A stretch of DNA of 64,000 nt, taken from contig QKWP01000205.1 of the NCBI GenBank assembly GCA_003550325.1, positions 317,081 through 381,080 of the forward strand. The letters are read 5' to 3'. This DNA comes from Gigaspora rosea (Eukaryota > Glomeromycota > Glomeromycetes > Diversisporales > Gigasporaceae). Of the stretch, positions 10,272-22,184 are shown one piece after another (position 1 is the stretch's first letter; every line of letters starts with the position of its first letter). Both the position numbers and the translations under genes were made by a program. The notes below the pieces were generated by a model. It was not told the DNA's origin, did no database searches, and worked only from the letters and a program-made list of their open reading frames with translations.

Positions 10272-12421
10272 TTGAAAGAAAGGGAAGGCTCAGCACATGA
10301 ATCAATTAGGTTAAATACTGACAAAAGATGCGGAAGAATCCTTAGAGAGCAAGGGAAAATGCTATCAAGCCTCCTTGACAAACCTTTCAGTTGAATTTCA
10401 ATAGATAGACTTATAGTCGAGAGAGAGGGCTCTAAGGCATTAGTAAACAATGCGAGTGAGGTATTGGAGGAAGCAAACAAACATTTCCTAAAGCAGTTCA
10501 AAAGGAGAGAAATTAGAAAGGATAAGATGACTAAGGAATGGGTTGAGATTTATAAGCCAATTGAATCAATTAAAGATAATTGGTACTCAAGTATGGATCT
10601 AGACATATCCGAAGAAGAGTGGGAAAATACTCTGAAAGAAGTTAAAACGAACTCAGCTCCTGGGGCCTCAAAAATTAGTTATACGTTAATTAAGAATGCA
10701 AATAATAGGGTCCAGAACATTTTTAGAATTTTTGCAAATAGGTGTATAATGGAGGCCAAAATCCCAGTCAAATGGAAATTGGCCCAATTGTACCCCATTC
10801 CGAAGAATGAGAATTGGGGGCACTGCCTTAACAACATTAGGCCAATAGCACTACTAGAATCTTTTAGAAAGTGCGTTACTAAAGTGATCACAAAGAGGCT
10901 CTCAAAAATTTTGGTCGAAAGGTCTATTCTGAAGGGAGCAAATTTCGCAGTACTCCCGGGATCATCGACAGAGTACCCAATACAGCTCATGAACGCAATG
11001 TTAGAAGAGGCCAAGGAGAAGTCGAAGGAGATTTGGGTACTGTTCCAGGACATGCGAAAAGCATTTGATTTGGTGCCACATGAAATGTTAGAGTTAGCCC
11101 TCCAAAGAATCAAGATCCCGGAAAGAACAATTCGTTTCATTATAAACTTGTTTGAAAGCAGGAAGTTTAGAGTTATAACAGGTGTGGGTCTCTCTGAAGC
11201 GATTACAGTTGAAGATGGAATAGATCAAGGGGAAGTGATCTCTCCTCTAGCATGGCGCATCTTCTATGATCCTCTTTTGGTAAGAGTTCAAAAGGAAAAA
11301 AATTTAGGTTATATAGTAGAGGTCCAGGAGCCGACAGATTTGTTCAGGAACTCATACCGCAAACACGTACATAGGCAAACAGTTATTGCCTTTGCGGATG
11401 ACACCTTTTGGATCGCTAAAAATAAAGAAGAAATGACTCAAATTCTATGTATTGCAGAAGAATTCTATCAAATTAATAATATTGAGATTAATGGAAGTAA
11501 ATCCAAGTTACTAGTATGGAACTCTAATTTAAAGAAGGAGGAGAAGTGCATTCAAGTTAATAAAGATGTGGTTAGACCCGAAGATAATCAATCTCTCATA
11601 AGAATGCTAGGGGTATGGTTAGGAAACAATCTAAAAGAAACGCTAGTTACGAATAGAGCAAAAGGAATAGTGCGTCAGGCTACTTTGGCTCTCCAAAAAA
11701 AGTATATCACACCTAGTCAATGTGCTTATATTAATAATATGTTCCTTTTACCGAAGCTGACATATATGCTCCAGGTCTTCAGATTATCACTAGAGAATCT
11801 GAAGAAAATACAACAGCCCTTTCTGAAACTTGTTAAACACAAAATTGGAGTTAAAAGGTCCATAGCCAATTTTGTTATTACGCACAAGGACCTCGATGGC
11901 TGTCGACATCTCGATTATGAACTGGCAGCTAGGCAAATTGTAGCTTTATATAAGCAAGTGAACCAAGAGGACCCTCAGGCTGGTCTTGCAAGAATCAGAA
12001 TTAAATAGGGCTACCTCAACGCCGGTCTAACAAAAGAAATAGAAGATGATACTACTTTGCAGGAGCTGTACAGATCATGGAAAAGTAATTTGTCATGTCT
12101 GGTTCTACTTAAGGCAAAGGAGCTAGGGATGAACTTTCATTTCAATAATGAGAAGTAGAACCTTGCAGGGTCGGGTATCACAATTAGAGCTCTGTTAAAA
12201 AAGGCAGATGCATTAGGCCTAACTAAAGAGCTCAAAAAACACAATATCTTTTATCTTAATCAGCTCATCACCAAGGATGGGAAAAGCCTAATATCATGGC
12301 AGCAACTTATGCTAGCAGGGGGTTCTAGTAGAAAAGGAAGAAAAGCGAAATGGTTTGCTGTAGTTGAGGTGGAGGTTTTCCAAAACTATAGAGGAAGAGT
12401 ATTAAAAAAAGAGTTTACGGT
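10272..12421 (+). pseudogene. LINE copy B ORF2, reverse transcriptase region
   Basis: After a TGA at 10392 the frame is open for 514 codons (10464-12008). RT blocks in order are NSAPGASKISYTLIKN, KLAQLYPIPK, NIRPIALLESFRK, GSSTEYPIQLMN, LFQDMRKAFD (first catalytic Asp), EDGIDQGEVISPLAW and AFADDTFWIA (FADD, 11391-11402), followed by the thumb. TAG stops at 12006 and 12157 interrupt the connection region. Both sit where Trp is plausible (RIK-GYLNAG, NEK-NLAGSG). Catalytic Asp residues are intact, so loss of function comes only from the stops. Family certainty is high. Confidence 0.9.
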
Positions 12422-14305
12422 TTGCTTACGGAAATTCCAAGGCTTGCTATGAATCGGAGCTTAATCTCTAGTGATGATAGACGCAAAGAGTGGATATGGC
12501 TTCAAGATAAGGAGAACCCAGGTGAAGTGCACAGAGTTATCAAGAAGGGAGAAAAAAGAGTTCTTGCAGAGAATAAGGGTTATAGTATAAATTTTGAAAA
12601 TAGTGAGATGTCCTTTTTGGAATGTAACTGCCAAGATGAACAAGGTAACAAGAAGCTCAAGTGTACGAAGTGGGTACATAAGGAAGACATTGTTACCCAG
12701 CTTCCGAGACCGACACTTAAGTCAAGCAAAAAAATAGTTTCTGTTTTTGAGGACTTTATAGAGAAAAGGAGTGAAGTTAAAAAGGAACTTGCCTTGAGAG
12801 CTGGCGAAGAGCTGGTGCGATTAAAACCAGTAAAGCAAAGAGAACTGAAAATATTGAATACGCAGAGATTTGAACCTAGTTTAAGAGATTTATTAGGTGA
12901 ACAGCTTAGATTTAATCTAGGTCAAGAGAAGGGTGAATTTATATTTTATACAGACGGTTCTTTATTTAAAGAGGAGGGTATATCAGTTATGAGTGCAGGT
13001 TGGTTACAGACAGATAGAGAAGGGTCAAGGAGTTTTTTGGAGGGCTTTGCCAAATTAGAAAACTGGCCTTTATCTTCGAAGCCGGAGTTAGTAGCTATTT
13101 GGCTAGTTTTGTTAACGGTCCCTATTAATAGTATAGTTTTAATTCATACAGATAGTGCTGTTGCAATTGAATGTATAAGAGGTGGAAAAAGATACCTATA
13201 TGCGATTTCGAGATGGTGTAAAGTCAAGAATTACGATGTACAGATGAAGATTCAGGACCTATTGTGAATGAAACAGATTAAATTAGAGCTTATTAAAGTC
13301 AAAAGCTATGATAACAATCGCTGGAATGACAGGGCAGATTTTCTCGCAAAGAAGGGAGCCAGACAGGGTACGATAGTAGATATTATACCAGAAACGAATG
13401 ACTGGTTAACTTGCAACCTGAGTTGAAAAAACTATGTAGTGGAAACGAGAATAAGATCTTTTATTAAAAGAATACAAAATACCCAACTCGGTGTGGAATG
13501 GAAGGCCTCAGGTACTTACAAAAGTCTAGAGCGAGAAGAAGATAGTAAGGAGCTATTTCATTGGCAATTATTTTGATCACATCTGAAAGAACTATCAGGA
13601 GTAAAAAGGGGTAAACGTTTAGCATTTTGGCTGAAGGTTCTGTGTGATGAGCTACCATTATTGCAGGAATTAGGCAGACAAAGACCAGAAATTTACAAGG
13701 ATATCAGCTATAAGCTATGCAGTGATAATGTGCCGGAAACTCTTGAACACTTAGCAGTGTGCAAGAGCCTAAGGGCGACATGGCGGAATATTGAGACAGT
13801 GTCCTCAGAGGTTGCTTGGAAGGAACTCTCAATAGATGAAAGAAGTCTGATGCCTTTAAGAGACTTTAGAGAAATCCTCTTTGGTATAAAGCTTAGCAAT
13901 ATGGAGAAAGCTTTGCTTAGAGTATACCTAGCCAAGGGGCTGCTTTCAGAAAGTATCTTTAAAGAGTTGGAGACCAGAGGAATTAGGCGAAGGAATCTCA
14001 AGATCGTTATTAAAATTTTTCTTTTTTCAATACGAAATGGCTTTTATGACTCTATCTGGAGAGAAAGATGTACAAAGGTCGCAGAGTGGGAAAAGAGATT
14101 AGGAATCACAAGGAGTATGAAAAGGTCTTTTCCTTCAGGCAAAGACAAAAAGAAAAATGCTGCGACGCTAGTTGGTCCAAAGCGAAATATTGCTAAGAAA
14201 GGTAATACCAAAGCATCAAGAAAAAAAGAAGTTGATTCTCTTTGGACAAAGGCAATTGAGGATTATATTAAAAGTGGTTTCAAGCCACTATGGTTTGGTT
14301 CTTGA
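12422..14305 (+). pseudogene. LINE copy B ORF2, RNase H and C-terminal zinc-knuckle region
   Basis: A frameshift near 12430 moves to the frame of 12422-13267. RNase H residues are intact in IFYTDGS, SKPELVAI, IHTDSAVAIE and, after a TGA at 13265, NRWNDRADFLAKK. Further TGA codons at about 13424 and 13575 lie at probable Trp sites. The final open frame (13661-14305) holds a knuckle like the CxxC-x8-HxxxC of copy C, but with the first Cys read as Tyr (SYKLC...EHLAVC). It ends in a basic tail and a TGA at 14303. The C-terminal knuckle would bind template or target nucleic acid; this is inference from LINE architecture. Confidence 0.85.
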
Positions 14306-14500
14306 CAGAGCTGACACAAAAACCTGGCTTATCCGTAAGCCAGTGCGACAGGTCGCATCTAGGTACTCACGAAGCAACCGGATGATGCCGAGCTTTTTAT
14401 TTGTAGTATAGTAAATTTGTAATATTGTATTTAAGTATTATAATAGTATTATATATAATAAAGCACCAACGAGACTGTCAAAGCCAAAAAAAAAAAAAAA
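14306..14500 (+). other. 3' UTR of LINE copy B with stem-loop and poly(A)
   Basis: A perfect 8-bp stem with a TCCG loop (CTGGCTTA, TCCG, TAAGCCAG, 14324-14343) lies just after the ORF2 stop. AATAAA is at 14457-14462 and 15 A residues end the element. Some LINE RTs recognise a 3' stem-loop, so this hairpin is a candidate RT-binding site. Confidence 0.65.
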
Positions 14501-14512
14501 TTTATAGATTCA
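14501..14512. repeat. Target-site duplication of LINE copy B, 3' side
   Basis: TTTATAGATTCA, matching 6684-6695. Confidence 0.85.
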
Positions 14513-15294
14513 AAAATTTCTTACTATAAAATTTTAAGATATAACACTAAAGTTTAAAATCATAATAATTAAAGATTTGTTAAGTAATTTTCTTATAAAA
14601 ATTATCATCATAGTGAGTTTAGCTCTCTTAAAATTTATGATATTATATGTATATATAATAAGGGCTTTATTGCACCAAACTAGAAATAGATAAACCAATA
14701 AAATTGATTATCTAAATTTTTCTTAATTCAAAAACAACTAAATTGTTCTTTATTTCAACTAATTAACAACTAAATATTTATGAGTTTAATTATTTTAAAC
14801 TGCTATATTAATAAAAATAATTTTTTATTATTTTATATATTTATATAGAAAACATATTTTTCAAACTTAATGTTCTCAAAAAAAATTTAATAGAGAACAT
14901 CTTAAATTTTGTAAATGTTCTCAGATTGAAAGTGATGTTCTCATGAGAACATGAGAACATAAGATTTCCAACACTGGGGCTTACCCCCTCACCCCAGGTA
15001 AGATCTATAAATAGAATTTTAGCCAATCAAATTTAACTAAGGTGAGATTTTTCTTGACCCCCACCCCCTAAAATATTACCTAATAAATGTCAGCGCCCTT
15101 ATTATGTTTTTTTTTTATCATTTTTTTTTTATTTTTTATTTTTTCAATTTTTTTTAATCTAATTTTTTTATTTTTTTAATATATTTAATTTTTTTAATTT
15201 TTTTTTCGAATTTTTTTTATTTTTTTAAATAATTTTTATTTATTCTAATTTGTTTATTTTAAAATTATTTTTTTATTATTATTTTTTTCAAATA

Positions 15295-15966
15295 TTATAT
15301 AACACACTTATGATGTTTTACCACTATAAGTAAATTAAATTTGCAAATCTGTGTAACAAAAACAAAAAATAAACTTTTATAAAACAAAAAAAAAATAAAT
15401 TTTAATTACTTTAGGGTTAGAGTGCAGTCTGGAATTTTATCTGAATATTAGTATATACAAAATTTAGCAAAGAATTTTTTTTATTAAAGCTCCAAAAATA
15501 GTTTCATAAGCAAAATTTTGAAATATAGATGTTTTTTTTAAAAATAAACAAAGAAACAAAATTTTATGTTACACCTGACCTTAAATTTTTATTGGCTATT
15601 TTAATTGTTTTGTGTAATATAATATAAAACAGTTATTATAAAACGCACTTATAGTGTTTATCACTATAGGTAAATTAGATTTTCAAATCTGTATAAAAAA
15701 ACAAAAAAATAATTTTTACAAAACAAAAAATAAACTTTAATTACTCTAGGGTTAGGGTAAGGCCTGGGATTTTATTGGGAGCATTAGTATATACCTAATT
15801 TAGCAAGGAATTTTTTTATTAGAGCCCCAAAGGTAGTTTCATAAGCAAAATTTTGCGATATGAATATTTTTTAAAAAAATAAACAAAAAAATGAAATTTT
15901 TTGTTACATCTGATCTTAAATTTTGATTGGCTATTCTAATAGTTTTGTGTAACATGGTGTAAAATA
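15295..15966. repeat. Tandem duplication, two ~335-bp copies
   Basis: Copy 1 (about 15295-15630) and copy 2 (about 15631-15966) share blocks such as TAGTTTCATAAGCAAAATTT and CTTAAATTTTTATTGGCTAT in the same order. Related fragments occur near 33830-33960 and 62980-63060, so the unit belongs to a dispersed family. Non-coding. T-rich tracts flank it on both sides. Confidence 0.75.
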
Positions 15967-16532
15967 CTATAGGTGCGTTTTAGTAAAATTCATGTAAAAT
16001 ACCATAGGTGCATTTTAGTAAACTTCTTTTTTTTATTATTTTTTTTCATTTTTTAAATTATTTTTTTATTTTTTTTATTATAATTCGTTTTCATTTTTTT
16101 TATTTTAAATTTTTTTTAATTTATTTAGCAAAGTATATATTTTTAAAGTAATTTATTTTTAAACTTATCTTTTTTTATGTTTTATTTATTTATTTTTGTT
16201 TATTTTAATTTTTTTTAGCTTTTTTTTATTTAATTTGTTTTTTTAACTTTTTTAAGTTTTTTAAATATTTTTAATTAATATTTTTAAATAGGTTTTTTTA
16301 AAATTTTTTTTTATTTATTTTTTTTAATTTTTTTTTTAAAATTTTTAATGCATTTTTTTTTAATTTTTATTATTATTATTATTATTTATGTATAATTTTT
16401 TTATTTATTTTAAAAACTTTTTTTATTTTTAAGATTTTATTAGTGATGATAATCAACTGGATATAAATAGATAAGTTATTAAGTTTTTTTGTTTCTTCTT
16501 TTTATTCTATATATTACTAACATTTAATATAT

Positions 16533-16600
16533 GGGGTGAAGTCAATAGAAATAGGACAAATCTATCTAATAAATTTGTCCCATTTCTATTGACTCCACCC
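16533..16600. mobile_element. Hairpin MITE (GGGGTGAAGTCAATAG)
   Basis: GGTGAAGTCAATAGAAATAG and GACAAAT are complemented almost perfectly by ATTTGTCCCATTTCTATTGA plus CTCCACCC, with a ~10-nt loop. TATAT flanks both sides (16528-16532, 16601-16605), a probable target duplication. Confidence 0.65.
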
Positions 16601-16605
16601 TATAT

Positions 16606-17529
16606 TTGTTATTAGTTTCATCTATTTTAGTATTCTTTCATTACAAGTACATTTTCTTTTGTTATCAGTATTATCTAGTTTGGAGTTGAGAAGAAGAAAA
16701 GTTCACATTGCAAATTTATAATAAGATTCTCAAACAAGCCTTGGATTGTTCTTCTACTCTTAATAAAATTGAATCTATTTTGGTGTTCTTTTGCTAGCAT
16801 GTTATTATCATTGGTATAATTAGTATAGTGAAGTATCCTTTTTTTTTTGCTTTAGCATTTATCGTGCAGTACTAATTCTTTTCAGGTTCAGAATAGGTAC
16901 AATCATGTCTTACTTTTTGGTGCGTTACTGGATATATTCATTATTGGTACTGAGTTTTTGTATTTGTAATACTGTATTTAGCACTTCATTTATTATTTTG
17001 TTTGTCATTTTGTTTGTCATTTTGTTTATTGTTTTATTTATTGTTTGTTTATCATTTAGTTTGTCGTGCTAGACATGTTGGCTATTGGTGCTGCCCAGTC
17101 TTGAGTGTGTATTTATGTTTTCTGGTATAAGGTATTGGAAAATAGTGTAAATATTAATGTTATAAAATTGGGGTAAAAAGAATGAACATAAGGCTAGTAT
17201 ATGATAGTATATTTTTTTCTTTTTTTTTCTTTTTTTTTTTATTATAGTACTAACATTTTTTTCTTTAAAATGAAATAATATAGTATAGAACATAGCACAA
17301 TAGTTAGAACGGATAAAGCACGATAGTTAGTATCTGGTTTATATAGTTTGTTTTAATATAGTACTAATGGTTCTTTTTTTATTTAAAATAACATAGTATG
17401 ATTGTTATTACAGAATGTAATATGATAGTAGAACGAATGTAGTATAATAGTAAAACATATCAGTAATACAATATGTCATATGCAAATTTTTAATATAAAG
17501 ACTTTACTTTGAATGCACGCAGCATTTAC
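16606..17529. other. Intergenic, no gene recognised
   Basis: AT-rich with short imperfect direct repeats (TCATTTTGTTTG near 17000; ATAGTTAGAACGGATAAAGCA near 17300, first part). No coding signal. Confidence 0.5.
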
Positions 17530-18416
17530 TAGTGCTTGGATCCGGATACTAAACCGGATATCCGGATAGATATCCTCTTTCACTTTCTCTAATCCGAATT
17601 TATATCCGGATATGTGTTGGTTATCCGGTTTATAATCCGGATTGTATCCGGATTTACAGCTATTACCATAAATTCTGGAACACTCAAAAATTTTCTCGAA
17701 TTTTTTCTGTTCTGTACAGTAAATTACCTAACTCATCGGAGCTGTCTCCGGACTGAAGGTTGATATAGTTTTCGGAGAATTAGTAATTTAACGGATGAAA
17801 CAGAATAGATTCAGAAAACGAGAAAATTTTTAGGTATCCTAGAATTTATGATAATGGCTGTAATTCCAAAAAAATTTTTCTTATTAAATGATGCCCGCCA
17901 GAATTGAAAAGCTTGACATGTTGATTATGTTATTCAACATGTCGAATATTTTAACTATGTAAATCAAATTAATGCCTGAATCCATATATCTAATTGGATA
18001 TCTGGATAGATATCCTGTTTTACAGTTATTATCATAAATTCTTGGAACACCCAAAAATTTTCTTGTTTCCATAATTTTTTCGTAAATTACATAACTCTCT
18101 GGAAGATGCATCACTATTTTTGAGCCTTCAGCCTAGAGACAGCGATGTAGTTTTAGAGGGTTATAACGAAGCAGAAAAATATTTCGGCAATGAAAAAAAT
18201 TTTAGATGTCCCAGAATTTAAAATACTTTTTTGATAAAAGTCACGTTAAACTCTCTGATTGGCTGATGTTGATTAGCATATAATATCCGGATAAAAAATC
18301 AGATTTATAACAGGCAAAATAAAATCCGAATTTATTATCCACTTTGCAAAAATATAATCTGTTATCCTTTTTATATCTGGATATATCCGGATTTTGTAAT
18401 CCAGATCCAAGCACTA
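17530..18416. mobile_element. hAT-type MITE, 887 bp, 8-bp target duplication
   Basis: The termini TAGTGCTTGGATC (17530) and GATCCAAGCACTA (to 18416) are inverted repeats fitting the YARNG tip of hAT elements. Both sides are flanked by 8-bp GCATTTAC (17522-17529, 18417-18424), the hAT hallmark. Subterminal arrays of TATCCGGAT motifs at both ends resemble transposase-binding sites. The interior holds two imperfect palindromes, each with ATAAATTCT..GGAACAC..CAAAAATTTTC at the left and its complement at the right. No transposase is encoded. Confidence 0.85.
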
Positions 18417-18691
18417 GCATTTACTATAATACTAAGCTAGTTAAATCAATAGAATTTAAAAAAAATAGTTATAATACTAAGTTTATTAAATATACTTTTT
18501 TCAAACTTTTTAGAGTAGATTACTTTATAAAAGAAAGCTAACAATAAAGATTGCTAAAAACTTGAAGTTGAAATTTAAAAATGTGGTAAATTTATTTAGT
18601 TTTTATAATACAGTATACGATACATAGTATTTTGTAAACTAGTAAATTTTTTTATTACGCATAAAAATATAACTTTGTGTACAATTTTTTA

Positions 18692-21440
18692 CTATTTTAA
18701 CTCAAGCTCATTGTTGGTTGCCTTTTGCTTAAACATATGAGCATATGAGTGTAGCCAATTTTTTATTGTAGAAGGTTCCAGAACGTTTTCCTTTTCTATG
18801 TTCCTACTCTCAGTATATTTCAAGAGTTCATTGTGCATAGCTTGTCCATCCATTGATTTTGGCTTTTTCAGTTTCTATTTAAAAAAACCTTTAAGCAGAG
18901 ATTTAATATTTTTTTTGATTTAGCACCACCCCTATTACCTAGTTTTTGGTTGCCTTTTAATACCCACCCTCTATGCAGTAGAAAATCAATATCTATTATA
19001 CTGTAAATTGATTATTAATTCAATATTAATATTATATATGTATTACGTTGTTTAATTTGGATTTTTATATCTACCTAGGTAATATGACAAAACTGTCTAA
19101 AATGTAATCACTTTTAATATTAAACTACTATAAGAGATAGAAAGGCACACCTGTATTTTTAAAATTATTTACTGTTATTTATCTCATTTTTGCCTTCATG
19201 TTGGTCTAAACTAACTTCATCTATAAATTTTTGAATAATTAGAATTTTTTTAATATAAATACTGGTAATTATAAATATGTACCTTCAATATCATTGTTAT
19301 TGTTGACAAAGGTATGTAAATCAAGTATAATAAAAATAAGTATTTGCATTTGATATTGTTTAGCTAATCATGCAATACTTACTGAAATTCTTATTTATTG
19401 GAATTGTCCATGTAGATTGTGGCACTGTATGCTCTGACACAGTTGGTTGCGGCCGGTGAGATGTAACATTCCAAAGCTTACTTACATCTGCAAGCGCAAA
19501 ATTGCTCCAATCTCCAATATTTGGCAATGGTCATGCACAATTATATCTACTAAATCTACTATCTACAGGCCAACCCCAAAAGAACAGTTTTGAAATCCCC
19601 TTTATTGTTTTAATATTAGTTTTTGATCTTTTGTTTTACTAATATTATCACGGTCTAGTTCTATATTTGCTAATGTAGTTTCTGCCAAATTTTTAGCTGC
19701 CTCACTTATGTCATTACTGGTTTCTAAATCAAATCCGATTTGTAGATATCTTTTTATTGCATGTGTGATCTTAAATGAAGGTGGATATTAGTTTATACTA
19801 TATTGTTAATAATAGAGGTGTTAAACTAATTAAAAATACTAACTGCTGCATAATGTGAATCTACAATTGTTTTCGCTTCTCCAGGTTTCAAAAATATCCA
19901 ACTGCAAACTTTGATACTATACTATTCATGCCAATATCCAATTATAGCTATGAATTCAGAATTGTGATAATGGGCCATTATCAGATATTATTTTAATTCA
20001 CTTTGGTTTTTTGTATCTTTTCAAATACGACTTCGAATTCTGATGCTGTGAACCAAGCATTTTGCTTGGTATCCATTGACTAATGGTCATATGCTATAAC
20101 TTCTAATACATTTTTATTATTTTTAGTAAAAACCAAAATTGTGTGAAGAGTCCAATCGCATTTTTTGAAAAAGTCTTATTTTGTTTCACATGCAGATTAA
20201 GAAAGTATACGCATTTTATAATCTGCAATAATAATTGCTCTACCCAATTTAAGTTCACTCTATATTGCATTGAACTGTGCGTTTAGATATACTTTTCGCG
20301 TTTGATATGAAAAAATATAGTGATTGTTCTTTTGTTTCAGTTATTTGTTTATGGATACTTGAAGGCACTGAATCATATAATAAATCCACAACTTTTAATA
20401 GTTGATCAAAGTTGGTGCATCGTTCTTTATAGTAGTTGGCGCATTCGCCAAATGTATAAGGGCACTGCCAGGAATCAGCTGATTTGATTTTGGCCAAAAT
20501 TTTGATCTCCCCTCTATTTTAGCCAGGTCTTCATATTAAATTTCCAATTTTTCAGACCCCCCTCCTAGGAAATCAGCTGATTTCTGGCCCTCCCCTAAGG
20601 TAAGCAGTGAGAAATGCAAGGATCATGTTCGATTCTGCCATTTTTTTCGACCATTAACTTTTCTTCATAACCTCGTTTTAAATATCATTTTAGCTTTTCT
20701 AAACGTTCTAAAATTTCATTGATTGTAAGGTATGTAACAATTAATAAAACAACAAAAAAACGATATATATAAGTTATGTATATAAACTAACTATAGAATC
20801 TTTATTTGCACAATGGGTTTGTATTATATTTTTTAAATTTAGAAATATTTGATATCTATAGTTGTTGCAAATTATACATAATCCACTAAGGTCTTCGTGG
20901 TATTGAATATTTTTTGATTTAGTCAGTTGTGCCATAATGGCATCCTTTTCATCCCATTAGAGTAAGTTTCACTAAAATTTTCTATAGATCGCTCTTTTGG
21001 TTATATAAATACAAAACTGGTAATTTAGTTTTGGAATCTACTTTGTATGAACTTATCAAAACATTTTCTTGATTCTGAAAGAATAATAGGAACTGCTTTT
21101 TTGAACTTTGGTTAACTTTTGAACAGTCCTTTTTGTTTTTTGTATTAGTGGTACACTCAGACCATAAGTAGAGCATGTTTTTTTGCCTTATTTATTGTTA
21201 CCGAGCTGACCTATTAATATTAATTGTTAATTTTAGAATATTATTATATATGAGTGCTATCAAGAGAAAATGTCCCTCCAGTATATTTATAATAATAATA
21301 TCCTGATTCATTGGATTTTTTCTAAAATCCAAAGTTCATAGCCTGTGAAAAACTTTTTGTTTAGCAGCCCAATGAGGTTATTTAGAAGATCCCGAAGTTT
21401 GGTTTAATTTTAGTTCTTTTAATTCAACCTTTACAATGGA
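18692..21440 (-). pseudogene. DDE-type transposase relic
   Basis: Read on the minus strand with many stops and frameshifts, the peptides are: VDSKTKLPVLYLYNQ and SETYSNGMKRMP (N-terminal), EHDPCISHCLP then YTFGECANYY, LKLGRAIIIADYKMRIL (first Asp), WTLHTILVFTKN, ISDNGPLSQF (second Asp), FLKPGEAKTIVDSHYAAV, HAIKRYLQIGFDLETSND and the C-terminal SMDGQAMHNELLKYTES, NWLHSYAHMF. The order D...DNG...D/H with a His-rich tail fits a DDE transposase/integrase core. Superfamily not identified. Stops here are mostly TAA/TAG at varied positions, i.e. old decay. A MITE splits it at 20460-20595. Confidence 0.55.
20460..20595. mobile_element. PIF/Harbinger-type MITE inserted in the transposase relic
   Basis: The ends GGGCACTGCCAGGAATCAGC and its diverged complement (GCTGATTTCTGGCCCTCCCC, ending 20595) are inverted, with TAA on both sides (20457-20459, 20596-20598). 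Removing the MITE and one TAA rejoins the minus-strand frame as CLP-YTFGEC, so the insertion site is confirmed by the interrupted gene. Confidence 0.85.
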
Positions 21441-22184
21441 TTTCTTATTAGAGATGGGCAAGGTAATAAGTAAGTAATAAATACTTATTTTTTTATCCTA
21501 ATGTATTTTTACATAGCTAGAAGCAAGTTGAGGAAAATCAACAGATCAGTGTATTATAATTAATCTTTTCATGATCTTGATATAGTGATTAGGGGATTAT
21601 ATTATTTATCTAATTTAGCCCTTTTAATCAATAATGCATCGGGCTTTTAATATACTATCAGTAATTTCTGAAAAGCATTGTATTTTTATCTTGGTAAAAC
21701 TTTTTAATTAATTGATAAGGATAGTAATTGCGATTATTTATAATAAGAATGACTTGGATGTTTTTGGTTATCTAAGTAAATCAGTTTATTTTTTTCAATT
21801 ATTTTAGTGTAAATCTATTCTTAAACATGTTAATAACAATGTTATGTTGTAGATTTCAATTTGACTCTTAGCAAAAATTCTGTCCATATTGTAAACTATC
21901 CAAAAAAGATATGTTTTTACTGCAGGTAAAAAATTTAATATAAGAATTTAAAATTTTTTAACATAACTTTGCTATAAACGTATTTAAGAATAGATTGATG
22001 CTAAAATAATTGAAAAAAGAAAGCAATTCACACTAAACATCTACAATATTCTAAGTCATTCTTTACTATTAAAATATACATAAAAAGTAATAAATAGTTC
22101 TGATCACTATTCTAATCACTAAAATCAAAATAAAATCTTTCATAATTAATTTTTATATTGATACTATACATAGTTTTGATTTAC
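21441..22184. mobile_element. Diverged foldback element in AT-rich spacer
   Basis: Arms at about 21725-21845 and 21955-22075 are inverted to each other (TTCAATTATTTTAG and AATCTATTCTTAAA in the left arm, complements in the right). No coding; the outer part is spacer. Confidence 0.5.

Larger units (their letters stand above)
6696..14500 (+). mobile_element. Full-length LINE copy B (APE-RT-RNase H)
   Basis: The element runs from about 6696 to a 15-nt poly(A) tail at 14486-14500, with an AATAAA signal at 14457-14462. It is flanked by a 12-bp target duplication TTTATAGATTCA (6684-6695 and 14501-14512), extendable into A residues. It has a ~450-bp 5' UTR with a CAAA repeat near 6977, then ORF0, ORF1 and a decayed ORF2. 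APE endonuclease followed by RT and RNase H is known from fungal Tad-like and I-type LINEs. Clade assignment needs a tree. The sense strand is strongly purine-rich. Confidence 0.9.
5990..14976. mobile_element. TIR DNA element with ATGTTCTC repeats and 9-bp duplication, split by a LINE
   Basis: The ends are CAGTATTGGAAATC (5990) and GATTTCCAACACTG (ending 14976), inverted to each other. They are flanked by identical 9-bp GGGCTTACC (5981-5989 and 14977-14985). The palindrome ATGTTCTCATGAGAACAT and further ATGTTCTC/GAGAACAT copies line both inner ends. No transposase is present. Without the LINE insertion the element would be about 1.2 kb. The 9-bp duplication points to Mutator-like elements, while the CAGTRTTGG tip looks hAT-like. 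Class is unresolved. Confidence 0.7.
5943..15098. mobile_element. PIF/Harbinger-type MITE, outermost shell of a nest
   Basis: The left end GGCGCTGATATTTATTA (5943) is the inverted counterpart of the right end TAATAAATGTCAGCGCCC (to 15098). TTA flanks both sides (5940-5942, 15099-15101). A 3-bp TWA duplication with GGG/CCC-type tips is the known signature of PIF/Harbinger elements; the left tip has lost one G. The MITE itself is only about 50 + 120 bp. The rest is a later insertion (5990-14976). Confidence 0.7.
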
